This document shows positions 59,948 to 64,000 of a stretch of DNA of 64,000 nucleotides, piece by piece. Every line of letters begins with the position of its first letter. Position 1 is the first letter of the stretch. The notes beneath the pieces were generated by a model, which saw only the letters and a program-made list of their open reading frames with translations, was not told where the DNA came from and did no database searches. The stretch spans positions 124,001 through 188,000 of the forward strand of contig NZ_ML660182.1 in assembly GCF_007004735.1 (NCBI RefSeq), in the 5' to 3' direction. The stretch is from Salinigranum halophilum (GTDB lineage Archaea; Halobacteriota; Halobacteria; Halobacteriales; Haloferacaceae). A program made the position numbers and the translations under genes.

Positions 59948-60303
59948 GACGACTCGGGCGCGTACTGCTCGTGGATGCGGTCCATCCGGGCGGCCATCAC
60001 GAAGTCGGTCTTGTGGAGCCCGTCTATCTTGTGCGTCCACATCTCGACGCGCACCTCCCCCCACGAGAGGTGAAGGTCGGGGTGGTGCCACTCCTCCTCG
60101 GCGAGTTCGCCGATCGCGTAGGTGAACTCGAGCGCGTCACGGAAGTCGTCGAACGCGTAGGTCCCGTCGAGGTGGTGGCCGTCGACGACCTCCCAGACCT
60201 CGTCGTCGATTTCGGCGAGGTACTCGGCGTACTCCGCTTCGGCCAGCGGTTCGTCCTCTGAGGTACACGCCTCACACGGCTCGTCTGCGAGTTGAGCTCC
60301 CAT
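59944..60303 (-). CDS. 4a-hydroxytetrahydrobiopterin dehydratase (PCD/DCoH)
   Basis: A 119-residue pterin dehydratase. The family signature is [34 protein letters not shown], with the catalytic His residues in EEWHHPDL and the conserved Trp and Asp. It recycles 4a-hydroxypterin or acts in molybdopterin-related steps. The N-terminus adds a Cys-x2-Cys (PCEACTSED), not part of the common family core. Convergent with nfeD. Confidence 0.92.
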   Translation of the reverse strand: MGAQLADEPCEACTSEDEPLAEAEYAEYLAEIDDEVWEVVDGHHLDGTYAFDDFRDALEFTYAIGELAEEEWHHPDLHLSWGEVRVEMWTHKIDGLHKTDFVMAARMDRIHEQYAPESS

Positions 60304-60357
60304 ATCGGTCCCAACGGACTCCTGCTACCTATGTCCGCTGGTCACCGCCGGTCGGCC

Positions 60358-60837
60358 TCAGCTGATGCTGCGGACTTCGACCTCGAACACCAGCGTCTTC
60401 CCCGCGAGTTCGTGGTTGAAGTCGACGACGACCGCCTCGTCCGTGATGGCCGTCACGTCGCCGTGGAGGCCGTTCTCGGCGTGGACGTGCAGGCCGATTT
60501 CGGGCTCCTGCCCGACCATTCCCTCGAACGTCTCGGGGTCGTACTCGCGCACGCGGTCGTCGAGGAACTCGCCGTAGGCCGCCTCGGGCGGGACCTCGAC
60601 GGTCGCCTCCTCGCCGACGGCGAGCCCCCTGACGCCCTCGTCGAGCCCCTCGATGACGGAGCCCGCCCCGACGGTGAACGACAGCGGGGTGTACTCGTCG
60701 GACTCACGACCCTGTGCGTCGGCGAGGCCGGCCGCCTCGGCGACCTCGTAGCGCGACGTATCGAACAGCTCTCCGCCCTCGAACCGTCCGACGTACTCGA
60801 TGGTGACGATGTCTCCCGGTTCGACTGTCGCTGTCAT
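60358..60837 (-). CDS. FKBP-type peptidyl-prolyl isomerase (SlyD-like)
   Basis: A 159-residue cis-trans isomerase with the FKBP core (VTIEYVGRFEGGELFDTS, PLSFTVGAGSVIEGLDEGVRGLAVGEEATVEVPPEAAYG) and an inserted flap domain (about 85-135), as in SlyD and other archaeal enzymes. No signal peptide. It aids protein folding in the cytoplasm. The ATG at 60837 is chosen over 60894. Confidence 0.94.
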   Translation of the reverse strand: MTATVEPGDIVTIEYVGRFEGGELFDTSRYEVAEAAGLADAQGRESDEYTPLSFTVGAGSVIEGLDEGVRGLAVGEEATVEVPPEAAYGEFLDDRVREYDPETFEGMVGQEPEIGLHVHAENGLHGDVTAITDEAVVVDFNHELAGKTLVFEVEVRSIS

Positions 60838-60929
60838 CGGGCGGTGGTGGGCGGAGCAGGCAGTTAAATGGCATCGTCGTCGTCCGGCCGTCAACGATTA
60901 GCGTGCGCGACCCCAGCGTCTCACTGTCC

Positions 60930-62243
60930 ATGCGCGCGCCACACTCCCCGCCGGGCGACCCCGTCGTCGGCAACGCCCTTCGCTTCGCTCGGTCGCCGTT
61001 CGACTTCCTCGACACGCTCTCGTCGTCGTACGCGGAGGGGGTCGTCCACCTCTCGGGGATGGCCGGCCCCGGAATCTACGTCGTGCTCGACCCCGACCTC
61101 GTCCAGCGGGTGCTCGTCGACGACCACGCCCGGTATCGGAAACCACAGCTCCGCCCCGAACTCGTCGACCCGCTCGTCGGCGAGGGACTCCTGACCAGTG
61201 AGGGTGACCTGTGGAAGCGTCAGCGGACGACACTCCAGCCCGCCTTCTTCACCTCCCGGCTCAGGGGCTTCGGCGACACCATCGTCGACTTCACTCGCGC
61301 GACGACCGCGGGCTGGCGCGACGGGGGAGAACTCGACGTCCACCGCGAACTCGGCGTCCTCACCGTCCGCATCATCTCCCGCTTGCTCCTCGGTGTCGAC
61401 CTCTCTCGCGCCGACGCCGTCGACGTCGCCGAGGCGATGGAGCGGGTGGGGGAGACACTGGCGCTCTCCCCCGGGAACGTCGTCCGGCCGCCGTGGCTCC
61501 AGACCCCACCGCCCCGTGAGTACCAGCAGGCCATCCGCGAACTTGAGGACGTGACCGCGCGGATCACTGCGATGCACGACCCTGGCGGCGACGACGTCCT
61601 CTCGCTGCTCCAGCGGGCCATCGGCGACGACCCAGACGCCTTCCCCGCGGACGAACGCCGCGACCAGGTGATGACGATGCTTCTCGCCGGCCACGAGACG
61701 ACGGCGCTCACGCTCACCTACGCCCTCTCTCTCCTCTCGGCGAACCCCGACGCGCGGGCCGAACTCCGTTCGGAGGTCGACACGGTGGTCGACGGGACTC
61801 CGGCGTGGGGCGACCTCGCTTCGCTCGACTACACCGAGCGGGTCGTCCACGAGACGCTCCGCCTCCTGCCGCCGGTGTGGGCGCTCTTCCGTCAGCCGCT
61901 CGCGGACGCCCGACTGGGCGAGTACCGCATTCCCGAGGGCGCGCCGATGATGCTCCCGCAGTGGGCACTACACCGCTCGCGGCGACACTGGGACGCGCCG
62001 CTGACGTTCGACCCCGACCGCTGGCGGGAGACGAAGCCCGCCGAGGTCGCCGCGTACTTCCCGTTCGGAGCGGGACCGCGCGCGTGTATCGGGCGACAGT
62101 TGGCCATCGTCGAGGCGAAGCTCATCCTCGTGACGCTGTTCGCCGAGTGGGACGTCGCAGTCACCACCGACGAGCTGCCGCGGCGGGCGGCCATCACGAT
62201 GCAGCCGACGGAGCCGGTTCCGGCCGTGGTCCGCCGCCGGTGA
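60930..62243 (+). CDS. cytochrome P450
   Basis: Haem-thiolate monooxygenase of 437 residues from the ATG at 60930; a GTG at 60903 would add nine residues. Signatures are the I-helix LLAGHETTALTLTY, the ExxR of HETLRLLPPVW, and the haem loop FPFGAGPRACIGR with the haem ligand C386. No signal or membrane anchor, so it is soluble and needs a ferredoxin partner. Haloarchaea have CYP174-type enzymes of unknown substrate, and this may be one. It is transcribed divergently from the FKBP gene. Confidence 0.95.
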   Translation: MRAPHSPPGDPVVGNALRFARSPFDFLDTLSSSYAEGVVHLSGMAGPGIYVVLDPDLVQRVLVDDHARYRKPQLRPELVDPLVGEGLLTSEGDLWKRQRTTLQPAFFTSRLRGFGDTIVDFTRATTAGWRDGGELDVHRELGVLTVRIISRLLLGVDLSRADAVDVAEAMERVGETLALSPGNVVRPPWLQTPPPREYQQAIRELEDVTARITAMHDPGGDDVLSLLQRAIGDDPDAFPADERRDQVMTMLLAGHETTALTLTYALSLLSANPDARAELRSEVDTVVDGTPAWGDLASLDYTERVVHETLRLLPPVWALFRQPLADARLGEYRIPEGAPMMLPQWALHRSRRHWDAPLTFDPDRWRETKPAEVAAYFPFGAGPRACIGRQLAIVEAKLILVTLFAEWDVAVTTDELPRRAAITMQPTEPVPAVVRRR

Positions 62244-62245
62244 GT

Positions 62246-62674
62246 TCACTCGCGCTCGTCGGCGTCGACCCGGAGGGTGAACACGAGGTCGGCTCCCGCT
62301 CGAAGCGCGTCGACCATCTCCCGGTCGAAGCCGGCGGCGGCGTGGTCGGCATCGACCAGCACCGTCCGGTCGTCGACGTAGTCGCTCGTCCGGGCGACGG
62401 CCGAACGGTCGTTCTCGAACGTCAGGTCCGGATGTCCGCGCCCCTCGACGGTCTGGACGTGGTCGCCGACCCTGACTTCGCAGGTGATTCGGGCGTCCGC
62501 TGACCGACACGCCTCGACGAACGCGGGGTCGAAGTCCGCGGGGGTTCGGTCGGCTTCCACCGCGAGAATACAGTCGCCCGCGGGGGTGAGCCAGTCGTCT
62601 GTCGTCACCTCGAACGTGCTCGCGTGCTCGGCGCGGACGTTGTCGTGTCCCCGTGCGTGGATGACCTCTCTCAT
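62246..62674 (-). CDS. DUF371 protein
   Basis: A 142-residue protein of the archaeal DUF371 family: REVIHARGHDNVRAEHASTFEVTTDDWLTPAGDCILAVEAD has the family pattern HxNVxAxHxTTxE...GDCIxGVxA. Function unknown; it may be a nucleic-acid- or metal-binding beta-barrel. It is convergent with the P450 gene, with stop codons three bases apart. The ATG at 62674 is chosen over 62701. Confidence 0.88.
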   Translation of the reverse strand: MREVIHARGHDNVRAEHASTFEVTTDDWLTPAGDCILAVEADRTPADFDPAFVEACRSADARITCEVRVGDHVQTVEGRGHPDLTFENDRSAVARTSDYVDDRTVLVDADHAAAGFDREMVDALRAGADLVFTLRVDADERE

Positions 62675-63030
62675 GGCTGGGCCTGGCGGACCGACGGACA
62701 AGTCGACATCGGTTCGCCACCGCCGAATCGGCCGCTCCTGTCGCTGTACCGTCCATTTCTGCCGGCCCGGTGCCGCGATTATTTATATACGTAGTGAAAT
62801 CCGTGGGAACGACACACACGGGCGTTTCGAGCGGTATGACAGCGGTTTTCACACGTTTCACCACCGAAGTTTTTATATGGTAACCGATTGTATCTGTAAG
62901 TACCTGAACGCCACCGGCGTTCCGGCGGCACAGCACGCAGAATGATCGGGAGTTCTCTTACACGGCCGGTCGCACTCATCCGCGCAGCCGCCGCGCTCGG
63001 CAGGGTGATGGTACAGAGGTTCGATTACGC
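62675..63030. promoter_or_regulatory. 356-base divergent spacer with two strong TATA boxes and a leader hairpin
   Basis: Spacer between the divergent DUF371 and coiled-coil genes. ATTATTTATATA (62778-62789) reads as a TATA box on either strand and would serve DUF371 with a leader of about 80 bases. GTTTTTATATGG (62869-62880) fits the coiled-coil gene but implies a leader of about 130 bases. In that leader a GCCACCGG-CGTT-CCGGCGGC hairpin (62910-62929, one mismatch) could form. A 22-codon frame at 62877-62945 starts inside the TATA box, so it is unlikely to be translated from this promoter. Confidence 0.55.
62910..62929 (+). repeat. hairpin in the leader of the coiled-coil gene
   Basis: An 8-bp stem with one A-C mismatch and the 4-base loop CGTT, within the putative 5' leader. 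It may influence translation or RNA stability, or be a by-product of GC-rich sequence. Confidence 0.4.
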
Positions 63031-63954
63031 ATGGTAACAAAACAAGAAGTCCTCGAAGAATTCGATGTCAACGAGCTCGACACAGCGAACAACGTCGAGC
63101 TGTCCGATGAAAAGCTCGAAAACGGTTCTAAAGGTCAGCTCATCAAGCTCGCAGGCCAGCTGCGAGACCGACGAAACGAGCTGAACCAGATGGCCTCGGA
63201 GCGCGCGTCCAAGCGCGACGACCTGAACGCCAAGACGCGCGAGAAGGTCGACGAAGCCCAACAGCACCGCGAGAAGCGCGACGAGCTCAACGAACAGGTC
63301 CAAGAGCACAAGCAGAGCCGCAACGAGCTCAACGCGAACGCCAACGAGCTGTTCGACCAGGTCGAGGAGATGAAGAGCGACCTGGAACTGGACGACGGTA
63401 CGGACATCGAGGAACTCGAAGAGGAAATCGAGAAACTCGAGTTCCGTCAGCAGACGGAGGTCCTCTCCACCGAGGACGAGCGCGAACTCATCGAGAAGAT
63501 CGAGAACAAGCGCAAAGAGCTCAAACAGCGCAAGGAGAAGGTCGAAGACTCGGGCGAGCTCGAGGAGCTCATCGAGGAAGCTGAGTCAGTCCGCTCGGAG
63601 GCCTCCCAGCACCACCAGAAGGTCACGGAGCTGGCCGACGAGGCCCAAGAGCACCACAACCAGATGATCGAGGCCTACCGCGCGGCCGACGAGATCCGCG
63701 ACAAGGCCGACGAGATGCACGAGCTCTTCGTCGAGGCACAGGAGGCGGCTGACCGTCACCACGAGGACTTCGTCCGCGTCCAGAAGCGCCTGCGCGAACT
63801 GGACAAAGAAGAGGAAGCAGAGCGCAAAGACGAGCGCGCCGAACAGCGCGAGAAGGCGAAAGAAGAGGCCGAGGAGATCTACCAGCAGTTCAAGGAAGGC
63901 GAGACGCTGGACACCGAGGACCTCATGAAGCTGCAGAAGGCCGGTCTGCTCTAA
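63031..63954 (+). CDS. long acidic coiled-coil protein
   Basis: A 307-residue protein that is coiled coil over almost its whole length (about 35-290), with heptad-rich stretches such as LIKLAGQLRDRRNELNQMASERASKRDDLNAKTREKVDEAQQHREKRDELNEQ. It has a short folded-looking start (KQEVLEEFDVNELDT) and end (EGETLDTEDLMKLQKAGLL). It lacks a signal, membrane helix or ATPase motif, so it is not itself an SMC protein. Conserved proteins of this type occur in many archaea without known function. A T-rich tract (CTGTCTTTTTACC near 63981-63993) follows as a likely terminator. Confidence 0.88.
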   Translation: MVTKQEVLEEFDVNELDTANNVELSDEKLENGSKGQLIKLAGQLRDRRNELNQMASERASKRDDLNAKTREKVDEAQQHREKRDELNEQVQEHKQSRNELNANANELFDQVEEMKSDLELDDGTDIEELEEEIEKLEFRQQTEVLSTEDERELIEKIENKRKELKQRKEKVEDSGELEELIEEAESVRSEASQHHQKVTELADEAQEHHNQMIEAYRAADEIRDKADEMHELFVEAQEAADRHHEDFVRVQKRLRELDKEEEAERKDERAEQREKAKEEAEEIYQQFKEGETLDTEDLMKLQKAGLL

Positions 63955-63977
63955 GTTCGGTTCGAGTCTACGAGTTT

Positions 63978-63995
63978 CTCACTGTCTTTTTACCA
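63978..63995 (+). terminator. T-rich terminator after the coiled-coil gene
   Basis: TGTCTTTTTACC starts about 30 bases after the stop codon, which suits archaeal T-tract termination. Confidence 0.5.
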
Positions 63996-64000
63996 GACGC

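Noticed and set aside
62877-62945. A 22-codon upstream ORF in the coiled-coil leader
   Set aside because: Its ATG lies inside the TATA box, so the transcript from that promoter would not contain it.
1-64000. tRNA, rRNA, CRISPR arrays, insertion sequences, prophage
   Set aside because: I looked through the spacers for tRNA arms, evenly spaced repeats, terminal inverted repeats, transposase and integrase motifs and saw none. A tRNA scan would be decisive.

Overview
The window is a stretch of haloarchaeal chromosome. It is GC-rich, its proteins are strongly acidic, many starts are leaderless with a TATA-like box 25 to 30 bases upstream, exported proteins carry twin-arginine signals, and the genes include archaeal hallmarks (PAN proteasome ATPase, Mre11, glycerol-1-phosphate dehydrogenase, ba3-type oxidase, halocyanins). 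From memory, the order mre11, PAN, nth and bc-complex genes resembles the Haloferax volcanii chromosome, so a member of the Haloferacales is likely but not proven. I saw no rRNA, tRNA, CRISPR array, insertion sequence or prophage; this is core chromosome.

Layout. 1-7.3 kb: the start of mre11 (cut by the window edge), two small genes, PAN, an HpcH/HpaI-type aldolase, endonuclease III, small membrane proteins and an isochorismatase-like hydrolase. 7.3-11.8 kb: a cytochrome bc operon with a membrane-anchored halocyanin, two cytochrome b halves and small membrane subunits, but no Rieske gene. 12-17.6 kb: an NAD-kinase-like protein, an M28 peptidase, a thiolase/DUF35 pair and an alpha/beta hydrolase. 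17.6-26.3 kb: a divergent copper and respiration locus. On the minus strand are a copper-type P-ATPase, a SafE-like membrane protein and two small membrane proteins. On the plus strand are a tandem double halocyanin, ba3 oxidase subunits II and I, and a small membrane protein.

26.3-36.7 kb: MeaB with the B12-binding mutase subunit, a DUF4013 protein, an S9 peptidase, an MTH865 protein, a response-regulator/RecA-like pair, an M42 peptidase, a second bc-type halocyanin, a glycosyltransferase and a DUF420 protein. 36.9-41.5 kb: G1P dehydrogenase for archaeal lipids, a LysE transporter, a DtxR/GDT1 metal unit and a threonine-synthase-like protein lacking the PLP lysine. 41.6-49.4 kb: cold-shock protein, FAD oxidoreductase, an orphan E1 alpha subunit, a phosphoesterase, a winged-helix regulator, a J-domain protein and PEP synthase. 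49.4-64 kb: histidine kinase, DedA-like protein, methionyl-tRNA synthetase, an orphan duplicate of the bc-complex petD, pyruvate kinase, an exported Tat protein pair, NfeD, pterin dehydratase, FKBP, cytochrome P450, DUF371 and a long coiled-coil protein.

How the genes work together. The clearest theme is a copper-based respiratory chain: quinol to a Rieske-less bc complex, then blue-copper halocyanins, then a ba3 oxidase, with copper handling encoded beside the oxidase. Parts of the chain are duplicated elsewhere in the window (a second petD and a second halocyanin). PEP synthase and pyruvate kinase provide opposing steps at the PEP/pyruvate node. Several proteins keep a family fold but lack a key catalytic residue (threonine-synthase-like, NAD-kinase-like, response regulator and its RecA-like partner), and these are the best candidates for undescribed functions.
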